Under the pieces are notes generated by a model. The model had not been told where the DNA came from and ran no database searches. It worked only from the letters and a program-made list of their open reading frames with translations. A program made the position numbers and the translations under genes. Positions 8,111 to 16,115 of a stretch of 43,465 nt of DNA are shown here, piece by piece. The DNA comes from Candidatus Altarchaeales archaeon WOR_SM1_86-2 (GTDB lineage Archaea; Altiarchaeota; Altiarchaeia; IMC4; MCBC01). The stretch covers positions 1 to 43,465 of the forward strand of contig MCBC01000023.1 in assembly GCA_001723855.1 (NCBI GenBank). The letters run 5' to 3'. The stretch's first letter is position 1, and the number at the start of each line of letters is the position of its first letter.

Positions 8111-8659
8111 ATGGTAGGATTAAGACCGGCAAGATGCTACAAGTGGGACAGCAGGCCATATACAAGGGTTAGGAAGGACCAGTCAAAATCGTTTATTACA
8201 GGTATCCCGGGATCCAAGGTTATTCATTATGACATGGGTAACGCCAGCGGGAGTTATGATACGATCGTTTCACTTATGGCGAAAGAAAAAATTCAGATAA
8301 GGCATAATGCTTTAGATGCCGCAAGGATCACAGCAAACAGGGCATTGGAGAATGAGCTGGGGGCTAAGAATTATCATTTGAAGATTAATACATACCCGCA
8401 TCACGTAATGAGGGAGAATTCCATAGCCTCCGGTGCCGGTGCCGATCGAGTCCAGGAGGGGATGAGAAGATCTTTTGGAAAGCCGCTGGGGAGGGCCGCG
8501 AGAATAGCGAAGGATCAGGATGTTTTAAGTGTGAGGGTTGCCAGGGGGGATGTAAAAACCCTGGATGACAGCACCAGCATTAAAGTTGCAAAGGAAGCAT
8601 TAAAAAAAGCCGGAATGAAATTGCCAGGGGAAATGGAAATTGTTATTAAAAAATTATAA
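8111..8659 (+). CDS. rpl10e: 50S ribosomal protein L10e (uL16)
   Basis: A 182-residue large-subunit protein of the uL16 family that binds near the tRNA and factor sites on 23S rRNA. Visible landmarks are RPARCYKWDSRPYTR at the N-terminus, IPGSKVIHYDMGN, the central YPHHVMREN, and GADRVQEGMRRSFGKPLGRAAR, the loop of the family. It is a single gene, not in a ribosomal operon, which is common for archaeal L10e. The stop is followed within a few bases by the next hairpin mosaic. Confidence 0.96.
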   Translation: MVGLRPARCYKWDSRPYTRVRKDQSKSFITGIPGSKVIHYDMGNASGSYDTIVSLMAKEKIQIRHNALDAARITANRALENELGAKNYHLKINTYPHHVMRENSIASGAGADRVQEGMRRSFGKPLGRAARIAKDQDVLSVRVARGDVKTLDDSTSIKVAKEALKKAGMKLPGEMEIVIKKL

Positions 8660-8876
8660 AAACAACCTTCTGAAACAGCAAAATTTCAAAGAAATTTTGT
8701 GTTCCAGAACTTGCGAAGCAGGTTGTGACTGAGAGACTTCGTCTCTCAGACACGTGTCAGAGTTTCGCTCTGCCACATCTGCGAAGGTTGATCATCATAG
8801 TGAATAAGGGGGGTGTTTAAGACACTTCGTGTCTTACACATACAAAACACATAGTGTTTTGCATATTTCACCCCCT
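8656..8876. repeat. Mosaic of nested hairpins, locus 2
   Basis: Two nested structures follow L10e. The first is closed by CAACCTTC (8663) and GAAGGTTG (8783) and contains CAAAATTTC/GAAATTTTG (8679-8699), CTGAGAGAC/GTCTCTCAG (8729-8749) and CAGAG/CTCTG. The second is closed by GGGGGTG (8809) and CACCCCC (8869) and contains AAGACAC/GTGTCTT (8819-8835) and CAAAACAC/GTGTTTTG (8843-8861). Inner loops are three bases. Both would fold as multi-branched RNA or as cruciforms. The CAAAATTTC module plus TGTTCCA is also present at 29663. Confidence 0.85.
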
Positions 8877-8927
8877 GTGCTCTTCAAAAGTAGAAAAAAA
8901 CCACATAGTTTGTAATTACAATAAAAA

Positions 8928-9473
8928 ATGGGTCTTAAAGAGATTGAGGCAAAGATAAGGGAGGACGGGCAGAAGCAGGTTGACGATATTAATGAGAAAG
9001 CCGATAGGAGGATAAAATTGATTGATGAGCGGATAGACGATTACGCAAAAAAGCAAGCCGAGAAGGTTAGAAAAGATAAAATGAGCGAAATCGAATTGCT
9101 TGCCCGCCAGATAATCGCAGACGCCAATATCAAAGCAAAACAGAGGGCAGATAAGGAAAGAAACCTGGTCATTGACAGGGTCTTTGATGCAGCGAAATCA
9201 AAAATACTGAACGCCTCCGATAAGGAAAAGAAAGAAATGCTTGAGAGCCTGGCTGCCGAGGGAACAAAAGAGATCAAAGGAGGTGCAGAGATTCTGGTGG
9301 ACAAGAAATATGCTAAACTATTAAAAGACGCGGTACCCTCGGATATCGGGGATTTCGGGGTTATAATCAAAAGTAATGACGGTAAACTGAAGATCGACAA
9401 CACGCTGAACAACAGGCTGAAGCAGATGGAGCCGAATCTGAGGCCGAAGATCGCTTCCGTGCTGTTTTCTTAA
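8928..9473 (+). CDS. atpE: A-type ATP synthase subunit E
   Basis: A 181-residue peripheral-stalk subunit that, with subunit H, ties the A1 head to the membrane part of the archaeal ATP synthase. The first ~95 residues are a highly charged coiled coil (IREDGQKQVDDINEKADRRI and onward), followed by a compact C-terminal domain with VDKKYAKLLKDAV and the final RPKIASVLFS. It stands alone: subunits H, I, K, C, F, A, B and D, normally in the same operon, are absent here. A relative such as a flagellar FliH-like or another stalk protein is less likely given the archaeal context. Confidence 0.82.
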   Translation: MGLKEIEAKIREDGQKQVDDINEKADRRIKLIDERIDDYAKKQAEKVRKDKMSEIELLARQIIADANIKAKQRADKERNLVIDRVFDAAKSKILNASDKEKKEMLESLAAEGTKEIKGGAEILVDKKYAKLLKDAVPSDIGDFGVIIKSNDGKLKIDNTLNNRLKQMEPNLRPKIASVLFS

Positions 9474-9522
9474 GGGGTAATTTGCGGGAGATTGCTTTTT
9501 ATTTTTTTAGACATAAACTTTA

Positions 9523-10425
9523 ATGAAGTTCCCTGCAAAAATGGATTTTTTCGATGAAATAAGGAATACAAGAGCGAAAATAACATCAAAGGAGATCGGA
9601 ACAATAATATTTGTAATTGCCGGTTTATTCTTACTTTTTTACTCTTTCATAGCCGCGGATACTCTTGTTGGCGGAGAATCCATAATTGAGAACGCAATTT
9701 TAAAGATCATCCTTCTTACCTGCATGATCGCAATTGGAATTTATCTGATCAATAAAATAGGTTCATCTATAGAAGAAAGTTTAAATATCATTGCTGTGGT
9801 GCTGTTATCTGCCGGGGTGGGTATGCTGGTTTTCTCGTTCATAACCGCAAATGCTTTTGTTAATGAGGGCCCCATACAGGGAAAACCATACTGGGTAAAG
9901 GGCATATTTTTTTGTTTGATGATAGGGGTCGGATATTATCTAACGAAAAAGGGAATTGAACTGGTGGGTTCAAAGGTCAGCGGCATTGTAACAGCACCAA
10001 TAGGGATTGGTATGCTATTGTATTCATTTATAACCGCAAATAAATTTGTTGGCGGGCACATAAGTATCGGAGAACATTTCATTGATGTAAGATTCTTCTT
10101 TTTCATTCTTATGGTCGCAATAGGCGTGTATTTGAGCGGGAGGGGCGCAGCGGAGTTAAAGATATCGATGGGGGTGAAACAGAATGAGAAGCAAGAACCC
10201 AAAGCGGTTAAAAGAGCAAAAAAGTCCGTGAGCGGGTCTGCCGGATCCGGACATATTCCAAAAATAAAGCAAAAGCGATGCCCGATAACTAAAGTAAAAC
10301 TGGAAGAAATACCGGGTGATAAATTATACCTGTGCCCGGATATGACATGCGGGACATTTTATCACTATGATGCAGTTAAAAAAATGGATAAATGCATAAA
10401 TTGCGGGCGGAAGATCACAAAATAG
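9523..10425 (+). CDS. Membrane protein of three 2-helix repeats with C-terminal zinc ribbon
   Basis: I do not recognise a named family. The protein has 300 residues. Residues ~25-215 form three tandem units of ~63 residues, each with two membrane helices joined by a loop. Each unit carries YSFIAADTLV, FSFITANAFV or YSFITANKFV after its first helix and ends its second helix with an IGIYLINK, VGYYLTKK or IGVYLSGR type sequence. A basic linker (~215-245) leads to a C-terminal zinc ribbon with CPIT, CPDMTC and CINC cysteines. Six helices plus a metal-binding cytoplasmic tail suggest a sensor or scaffold; no catalytic motif is visible. It is not obviously in an operon with atpE upstream (49-nt gap). 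Confidence 0.75.
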   Translation: MKFPAKMDFFDEIRNTRAKITSKEIGTIIFVIAGLFLLFYSFIAADTLVGGESIIENAILKIILLTCMIAIGIYLINKIGSSIEESLNIIAVVLLSAGVGMLVFSFITANAFVNEGPIQGKPYWVKGIFFCLMIGVGYYLTKKGIELVGSKVSGIVTAPIGIGMLLYSFITANKFVGGHISIGEHFIDVRFFFFILMVAIGVYLSGRGAAELKISMGVKQNEKQEPKAVKRAKKSVSGSAGSGHIPKIKQKRCPITKVKLEEIPGDKLYLCPDMTCGTFYHYDAVKKMDKCINCGRKITK

Positions 10426-10499
10426 GACTCCTGTAATTTAACGATGCCTTTTATAAAGTAGCCATGTGTTTTTATATCCAAAATCTAATTATACTAAAA

Positions 10500-10674
10500 A
10501 TGCCAACAGGAACCGTGAAATTCTTTAATGCACGAAAACGGTTCGGCTTTATTGAACAAGATGAAGGAGAGGACGTATTTGTTCATGAGAGTGGAATTGT
10601 AGAAGGGCCGAGTAGAATTTGAGGTTGCGCAGGGGGATAGAGGCCCAAAAGCTGAAAATGTTAAAAAGATATAA
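10500..10674 (+). pseudogene. Broken cold-shock (CspA-type) protein gene
   Basis: The start reads [20 protein letters not shown] and DVFVHESGI, with both RNA-binding motifs (KFFN/FGFI and VFVH) of a cold-shock domain, then runs into TGA at 10620. Starting at 10612 in another frame the domain resumes as [20 protein letters not shown] and ends at a proper stop. Relative to intact homologues about seven or eight residues are missing at the junction, so this is a small deletion plus frameshift rather than a single-base error. A TATA-like TTTTTATATCC lies about 25-30 bp upstream of the start. Confidence 0.85.
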
Positions 10675-10734
10675 CTTTTGTTAAATCTATTCTCGTGTGA
10701 ACAAAAAGGTTGCAAGTATGATAGTTTAAGTTTT

Positions 10735-11469
10735 TTATTTTTTATTCTCAACAGCTTTCAGAAATATATCTTCTAGATTAGAGTCCTCTCTCTCTACCCC
10801 GAATTTCTTTTTTAACTCCTCAACACTCCCATATGCGGCTTTTTTTCCTCTGTCCAGTATTGCCACCCTGTCGCACAGAATTTCCGCTTCATGGAGATTG
10901 TGAGTGCTCATCAGCACCGTTTTGCCTCTCCCGGACAGATTCTTCATGAATTCTCTGATAAAGCGGGAGGTTATCGGGTCTAAACCGACAGTTGGTTCAT
11001 CAAAAATCAATATTTGCGGGTTATGAATCAATGCCCTTGAAATCGCCACCTTTTTCTTCATGCCCTTTGATAAAGTCCCGATCTTGCTGTCCATCTTCTC
11101 CCCTATTCTCAACAGATCAAGCAGTTCACTGATGCGTTTTTCAGCATCCTTGCGGGGGATATTATAAATTTCAGAGAAGAATAAAAGATATTGCTTAGGG
11201 GTCATGTCCTCGTAAAGATGCGTTCCTTCCGGCAGATAACCTATGACCCTCTTTATCTCCAATTCCGACTCATGAATGTCAAGGTTGTTGATCAAGGCGG
11301 TTCCGGATGTTGGGCTCATGAGGCAGCAGAGCATCTTTATCGCGGTTGTTTTTCCTGCCCCGTTAGGGCCGATTAAGCCGAAAAGCTCCCCCTTCTTTAC
11401 CTCAATATTCAGGTTATCAACCGCCTTCAGCCCGCCATAGACTTTTGTCAGGTTTATTGTTTTGATCAT
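10735..11469 (-). CDS. ABC transporter ATP-binding protein (ABC-2 type exporter)
   Basis: A 244-residue ATPase with Walker A GPNGAGKTT at 34-42, signature LSKGM at 133-137, Walker B ILIFDEPT near 153-160 and the switch histidine in LMSTHNLHEAE. The sequence type (DrrA/NatA-like) pairs with ABC-2 permeases, and two such permeases are transcribed divergently from 49 bp away. The ATPase being on the opposite strand from its permeases is uncommon but the pairing is the obvious one. The substrate is unknown. Confidence 0.93.
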   Translation of the reverse strand: MIKTINLTKVYGGLKAVDNLNIEVKKGELFGLIGPNGAGKTTAIKMLCCLMSPTSGTALINNLDIHESELEIKRVIGYLPEGTHLYEDMTPKQYLLFFSEIYNIPRKDAEKRISELLDLLRIGEKMDSKIGTLSKGMKKKVAISRALIHNPQILIFDEPTVGLDPITSRFIREFMKNLSGRGKTVLMSTHNLHEAEILCDRVAILDRGKKAAYGSVEELKKKFGVEREDSNLEDIFLKAVENKK

Positions 11470-11518
11470 CTCTTGATCATCAATTAATTATTTTCAAAGT
11501 TAATAATTATAATAAGAG
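11470..11518. promoter_or_regulatory. Divergent promoter between ABC ATPase and permeases
   Basis: A 49-bp AT-rich spacer that must serve both directions. TAATTATTTTCAAAG and TTAATAATTATAATAAG contain overlapping TATA-like stretches, so the exporter subunits are probably co-regulated. Confidence 0.5.
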
Positions 11519-13234
11519 ATGAAACCGAGAAATATATTGCTTGTTGCAAGATGGGAAGTTTCAAGACCTGCAAAGTCTAAATTTTCCTTGATGTCAATCT
11601 TATTATTACTGCTTACCATCGTTCTGCTCCCCCTGACTTTATCCAATCTTTCTTTTGAAGGATATAAGATATCGCTGGGGAGTTATCATCTCTATAGGAC
11701 AGGGGTGAATGATCATTCTATAATAGATGATCTGAGGGAATTCCAGAGAATTGATCCGGTTTATGTTGACCGATTTGAAGGGTACGAGAAACTTAAGAAT
11801 GAACAGATAGATATTTTGATATTAAAAAAGGAAGAAAATGTTGTCATCCATGTGCCCGCATCAGATAAAGGGGCTGCGGGGTTTAATGAACTTAAAAGGG
11901 ATTTTGAAGCATTAAATGAGAGGCATATAAATGAGAAAATATCCGAAAATGACAGCATGCATTATATTTTAAAGCCGATAGTCATTGAACTCAATTTTCT
12001 TGAGCCCCAAATCGTTGAAGAAATTGAAGGGGAAGCAGAAGAAGAGAAAACTCCCGGCGCAGAAGTGTCAGAGCTCCCTGAGCCCGAATCGATGGAGGTG
12101 ATAACGCCGTCAAGCTTGACTTTGCCGTTCCCCTTCCCCTCACCCATCCCGGCATTCATTTTTGTCGCCCCGGTATTCTTCTTTTCACTATTTTTTGCAT
12201 CATCTATCCTCAGGGAGAAAATAAAAAGGGTTGGGGAGTGCTTGCTTGCATCGCCCATCACCTCTTCGGAGATAATACTCGGGAAACTGTCCCCGTATCT
12301 TATTATCGTATTGGTCACATCAATACTCGCGATGATTGCTCTGGGAAATTTTTCCATATGGGTCATACTGACAATTCTCCCGATAACGTTGGCGTCGATG
12401 GGGATGAGTGCCATAGTGGCCATACTGAGCAAAAGCCCGCGCGATATGAACTTCACCCTGATGTTTTTTTACCTTTCATTCTTTGCATATCTTTTTTACC
12501 CCATGCTTTTTGTTGATATCCATCCGATATCTGCACTTTCCCCCATCACGCTTATGAGCCAGGCGATTGAGGAAAACGGCAAAGCAGACCTCTTTACTTT
12601 CACACCTGCGCTTTTACCAATATTGTTTCTCTCCGTTATCTCCTTAATTTTCAGTATCGGGATGTTCAGGGAAGAAGTGCTCTTTACTCAGCGCTCGGTT
12701 ACAGATAAATTATACGCGGTGTTTGATCTTTTTGACATAATATGGGGGTCGCTTGGAAAATATGCTTCATGGACGGCAGCATTTCTCGCGGGCGTTATTT
12801 TGATACCTGCGGTTTACCTGCTTGAACTTGCACTCCTCTTCTTATTATTTCCGTTAGGCGGCGGCTTACTAATCATTCTCCTGCCCGTTGTAGCATTTTC
12901 AGAGGAACTGGCAAAGATTTTTGGAGTTGCTGCATTCATAAGAGGGGGCAAAATAAAGAACGGGTTTTTGTTTGGGGCGGTATCCGGGGCGGGATTCTTT
13001 TTTGCAGAAAAATGCCTTTCTCTGATATACCTCACGGAATTTCTCACAGAAGAGGGCAAAGCCTTTCTGGCAGCAGAAGGCATGTGGGCTATACTGTTCG
13101 TCCAAATTCTCTGCTCAGCAATCGCAGGCTATGGTTTTTCGCTGACCCGGGGAAAGTTCTCATTTAAATCAATTACATTTTTGCTCACGGCAATAGTTTT
13201 ACATTTGATATTTTATATTATAATATTATTATAA
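11519..13234 (+). CDS. ABC-2 permease fused to a PrsW-like intramembrane protease domain
   Basis: A 571-residue protein. The first part is an ABC-2 permease: one N-terminal membrane helix, a long external loop (about 45-205) rich in E and P near its end, then membrane helices around 210-400 including the typical SPITSSEIILGKL coupling segment. From about 420 the sequence changes to a second membrane domain with the PrsW (M82) hallmarks: EE at 462-463 followed by K466 (SEELAKIFGV), NGFLFGAVSGAGFFFAEK with E497, and H562 near the C-terminus. These are the glutamates and histidine expected of glutamic intramembrane proteases. The fusion suggests that transport and proteolysis of a membrane or exported peptide are coupled. 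The next permease starts 2 nt after its stop. Confidence 0.82.
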   Translation: MKPRNILLVARWEVSRPAKSKFSLMSILLLLLTIVLLPLTLSNLSFEGYKISLGSYHLYRTGVNDHSIIDDLREFQRIDPVYVDRFEGYEKLKNEQIDILILKKEENVVIHVPASDKGAAGFNELKRDFEALNERHINEKISENDSMHYILKPIVIELNFLEPQIVEEIEGEAEEEKTPGAEVSELPEPESMEVITPSSLTLPFPFPSPIPAFIFVAPVFFFSLFFASSILREKIKRVGECLLASPITSSEIILGKLSPYLIIVLVTSILAMIALGNFSIWVILTILPITLASMGMSAIVAILSKSPRDMNFTLMFFYLSFFAYLFYPMLFVDIHPISALSPITLMSQAIEENGKADLFTFTPALLPILFLSVISLIFSIGMFREEVLFTQRSVTDKLYAVFDLFDIIWGSLGKYASWTAAFLAGVILIPAVYLLELALLFLLFPLGGGLLIILLPVVAFSEELAKIFGVAAFIRGGKIKNGFLFGAVSGAGFFFAEKCLSLIYLTEFLTEEGKAFLAAEGMWAILFVQILCSAIAGYGFSLTRGKFSFKSITFLLTAIVLHLIFYIIILL

Positions 13235-13236
13235 AA

Positions 13237-14337
13237 ATGACGGGAATCAAAAAAATATTTGTGCTTTCAAAGAAGGAGATAATAAAACTTATTAGGGAAA
13301 AGTCATTCATATTTGTGATCCTTGCACAGCTTATGGTGCTTTCCGTATCCGTCACGTTTTCAACCGCTTATTCTGAATTGTTTTACTCCCAGCTTCCCGC
13401 CACCGTTCTGGATGTGGGCGTTGTCGGAGATGATAGTTTTGTATCCGGTATTAAAGAATCGGGAGTAAAGGTCCACAGGGATTCCGAGTGGGGGGCACTT
13501 GAGAAGTATGACAGGGGGGTATACGATGCCGTGATTATCTGCAACAATTTTTCGGGGTTATTTGAAAGCAACAAGCAGATTAACATAAAAATTTATACGC
13601 CTGGCGGCATGAGATCAGTACTGCTTGTGGTGGGCCTCAAGGAAACGCTGATGGGTCTGGAGGAATCCGCAAGGAGCGCGAGGATAGATGTTTTTGAAGC
13701 AGATGTTGACGAGTTTGATACGAAAATAATAAGAAGCGATGAGAGACTCCCTAAACCCCTGGAGATCATATACGGGATTCTTTTGCCTTTACTTATCCTG
13801 TCCACTGCCGTAATATCAGGAAATTTGACGATAAATCTCGTGGCGGAGGAGTTAGAAAACAAGACGATTGAGCCGTTGCTGTCTGCCCCGGTATCGATAA
13901 AGGAGCTGTTCTTAAGCAAGGCTCTCACCGCGCTGCTTCCCCTCCCATGCCTGGCTGGATTGTGGATGTTGATCCTAGCATCGAAGGATTTCCCGATCTC
14001 GTATCCCGCTGCTTTGCTTTTGTTGTCCGTAACTTATGGGATGGTTTTCGTGTCCATAGGGATCATAGCAGTATCAATTGCGAAATCAAGAGATGACGCA
14101 CACAACATATTTGCGCTCTCTCTGCTGCCGACATTTGCGCTTTTACTTCCTTTGTCGGGGGAATGGATAGAAAAATTAGGCTGGTTTACGAATATCATGC
14201 CCACCTACCTTATCACAAAGTTTTCACTTGCAGGCGAACTGTCTTTTGGCATAACAGCGGGGCTCCTTGTAACCGCGGCAATATCAATGCTCCTATTTTC
14301 GGCATCGCATGGATTTGCGGCAAAAAGATTTAAATAA
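13237..14337 (+). CDS. ABC-2 type permease (NatB-like)
   Basis: A 366-residue permease with one N-terminal helix (FIFVILAQLMVLSVSVTF), an external domain of about 130 residues, and five or so C-terminal helices. The segment VAEELENKTIEPLLSAPVSI is the characteristic coupling region of ABC-2 permeases that touch the ATPase. It follows the permease-protease fusion by two bases and so is co-translated. With the divergent ATPase it completes a heterodimeric exporter. No substrate can be inferred. Confidence 0.88.
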   Translation: MTGIKKIFVLSKKEIIKLIREKSFIFVILAQLMVLSVSVTFSTAYSELFYSQLPATVLDVGVVGDDSFVSGIKESGVKVHRDSEWGALEKYDRGVYDAVIICNNFSGLFESNKQINIKIYTPGGMRSVLLVVGLKETLMGLEESARSARIDVFEADVDEFDTKIIRSDERLPKPLEIIYGILLPLLILSTAVISGNLTINLVAEELENKTIEPLLSAPVSIKELFLSKALTALLPLPCLAGLWMLILASKDFPISYPAALLLLSVTYGMVFVSIGIIAVSIAKSRDDAHNIFALSLLPTFALLLPLSGEWIEKLGWFTNIMPTYLITKFSLAGELSFGITAGLLVTAAISMLLFSASHGFAAKRFK

Positions 14338-14461
14338 ACGGGTTTCAAGATTATTTCAAATGAATTTAGCAATAAGGAAATGCCCGGAAAGGGATCTGGA
14401 GGGGGTTAATATGCGGACGGGGAAGATGCCCTGGTTATGGGACTAAATTTATTGGAAAAAA

Positions 14462-15109
14462 ATGCTTTCAGGATTTGTTGAGAAATACGGCTTGATGTAT
14501 TCGGAAATGCTCGGGATAAATCTGAAAAGTAAGGATGAGGGGGAGATATTAAAATGGTTTTTGGCAGCAATTCTTTATGCTATGCCGATCAGGGAGATCT
14601 CGGCAGAGAAAACTTATAGATGCTTTTCCCGTCACGGAATTTTAACTCCGGAAGAAATTTTGGATGCCGGCTGGGATAGATTGGTGGAAATCCTGGATGA
14701 AGGGGGTTATACAAGGTACGATTTTAAGACAGCAGATAAACTGCTTGAGGTTTTTGGCAATCTCCAGAGATTCTATGACGGAAGTTTAAGTAAATTGCAT
14801 GAAAGTTCTTCAGATTCGGCGGACCTGGAGAATAAACTAAAGGAGCTTGGAAAGGGAATGGGGGACACAACAGTTTCAATATTTCTGAGGGATATGAGGG
14901 GGATATGGGAAAAAGCAGACCCAAAACCAAGTCCTTTGGTAAGGGAAGCGATGAAGAATCTTGGTATGGTGGATTTAAAAGCCGCCGCAGAGAAGGAAAA
15001 ATTAGATCTTATATGGCTTGAAACAGCATTACTAAGACTTGGAAAGGATTTTTGCAGGAAAAGTAAATGCTTGGCGTGTCCCATAAAAAAGATTTGTAAA
15101 AATGTCTAA
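14462..15109 (+). CDS. HhH-GPD DNA glycosylase, endonuclease III-like
   Basis: A 215-residue helix-hairpin-helix DNA repair protein. The hairpin is LKELGKGMGDTTVSIFLRDM (127-146) and the conserved aspartate is probably D153 in EKADPKPSP. Four cysteines at 198, 203, 206 and 212 form the C-terminal iron-sulphur loop; spacing 4-2-5 is slightly shorter than the 6-2-5 of endonuclease III. The position of the lyase lysine of endonuclease III seems to be D135, so it may be a monofunctional glycosylase or have altered activity. Its last 8 nt overlap the next gene. Confidence 0.82.
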   Translation: MLSGFVEKYGLMYSEMLGINLKSKDEGEILKWFLAAILYAMPIREISAEKTYRCFSRHGILTPEEILDAGWDRLVEILDEGGYTRYDFKTADKLLEVFGNLQRFYDGSLSKLHESSSDSADLENKLKELGKGMGDTTVSIFLRDMRGIWEKADPKPSPLVREAMKNLGMVDLKAAAEKEKLDLIWLETALLRLGKDFCRKSKCLACPIKKICKNV

Positions 15110-15881
15110 AGTGGTTGTTGTTAAAGGTAAAGAACATGAAGCAATGGTTCGGAGGGGGCTTTCTGAACTAAGAATCGCACCCGGAAGAAAAAAGATTGTT
15201 ATAAAGCCCAATCTAATTGACAACCGTCCTTATCCGGTAACCACGAACGCAAAAACAGTTGAAGGCATTGTCAAATATTTTATTGATAAGGCAGATGAAA
15301 TAATAATTGCCGAGGGCTCTGGATGGTGCAGTGAGGGAACATTGGAGGCATTTGTCCATCAGGGATACATGGAACTTGCCAAAAAATATAATATAAAACT
15401 CACGGATTTAAATGAAGATGAATATGAAATTATAGAAAATCCGGATGCAATGATTTTAAAAAAATTTGAACTTCCAAGGACACTGAAAGATTCTTACCTG
15501 ATCTCTGCCCCCGTATTGAAGAGACATTCAATCTGCAAAGTAACCCTTTCGTTGAAGAACATGATCGGTGCAAGTATCTTAAGCGATAAGGGAAGATTTC
15601 ACTTTCTTGGAATAGATGAAAGTATAGTGGATATAAATCTCTATAAGCGCCCCGATTTAGCGGTAATAGACGGTGTTGAGGGAAATGTCGGCATGGAACT
15701 TGAACATAAGCCAAAAAGGTTCGGGGTGATGATATTTTCTGAGGATCCCGTGGCTGCGGATGCCGTTGCCGCTGAAGTTTTAGGTGTTGATCCGCAAACA
15801 GTAAGACATTTGAATCTTGCGCAGGAGAGGGGTTTAGGAACACTGGATTTTGATAAAATCAAGGTGCAGATTCTGGAATAA
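15102..15881 (+). CDS. DUF362-family protein
   Basis: A 259-residue DUF362 protein, a family of uncertain biochemical role. Visible conserved stretches are VIKPNLIDNRPYP near 35, AEGSGWCSEGTLEAF near 70, SAPVLKRHSICKVTLSLKNM near 135 and VIDGVEGNVGMELEHKPKRF near 190, ending in DPVAADAVAAEVLGVDP. There is no ferredoxin domain, unlike some family members. It overlaps the glycosylase gene by 8 nt, so it is co-translated with it. A second DUF362 gene lies 2.3 kb downstream. Confidence 0.82.
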   Translation: MSKVVVVKGKEHEAMVRRGLSELRIAPGRKKIVIKPNLIDNRPYPVTTNAKTVEGIVKYFIDKADEIIIAEGSGWCSEGTLEAFVHQGYMELAKKYNIKLTDLNEDEYEIIENPDAMILKKFELPRTLKDSYLISAPVLKRHSICKVTLSLKNMIGASILSDKGRFHFLGIDESIVDINLYKRPDLAVIDGVEGNVGMELEHKPKRFGVMIFSEDPVAADAVAAEVLGVDPQTVRHLNLAQERGLGTLDFDKIKVQILE

Positions 15882-15903
15882 ATACACACCATCTGTTGTA
15901 ATT

Positions 15904-16088
15904 GGCATTTTTATATGTATTCGAAAGTATATACTTTCTAATTGTAATACAAGCCGTATGGTTCTCAATATTATTATAACCTTCATGAGATTTGTTACCT
16001 CTATGAACTATATGCTGCAAGGCATTGGGGGGGTCGGAGACCCCCCCAAATTCATTCTGATGATCAACCTTTCAGAAGGTTGTTTTTT
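15904..16088 (+). ncRNA. Candidate structured small RNA or leader upstream of purF
   Basis: A TATA-like TTTTTATATG (15909) is followed by a perfect palindrome GAAAGTATATACTTTC (15923-15938). Downstream are a GGGGGGGTC/GACCCCCCC hairpin with a GGA loop (16027-16047) and a CAACCTT/AAGGTTG hairpin (16065-16082) with six T after it, like an intrinsic terminator. A transcript of about 150 nt would therefore start and stop before purF. The second hairpin shares its sequence with the outer shell of the mosaic at 8.66 kb. No protein is evident. It could instead be only repeat DNA. Confidence 0.35.
16065..16088 (+). terminator. Hairpin plus T-run before purF
   Basis: CAACCTT-TCAG-AAGGTTG followed by TTTTTT. 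The T-run merges into TTTTTTATTAAC, a TATA-like sequence about 25-30 bp before the purF start, so terminator and purF promoter overlap. Confidence 0.5.
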
Positions 16089-16115
16089 ATTAACAAATAC
16101 AATAAAGATAAAAAT

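Noticed and set aside
11962..12456. A 164-residue antisense frame inside the permease-protease gene
   Set aside because: Low-complexity shadow of a well-supported coding frame, with no motif or promoter of its own.
14360..14446. A 28-codon open frame before the glycosylase gene
   Set aside because: Too short, no overlap with neighbours and no recognisable features.
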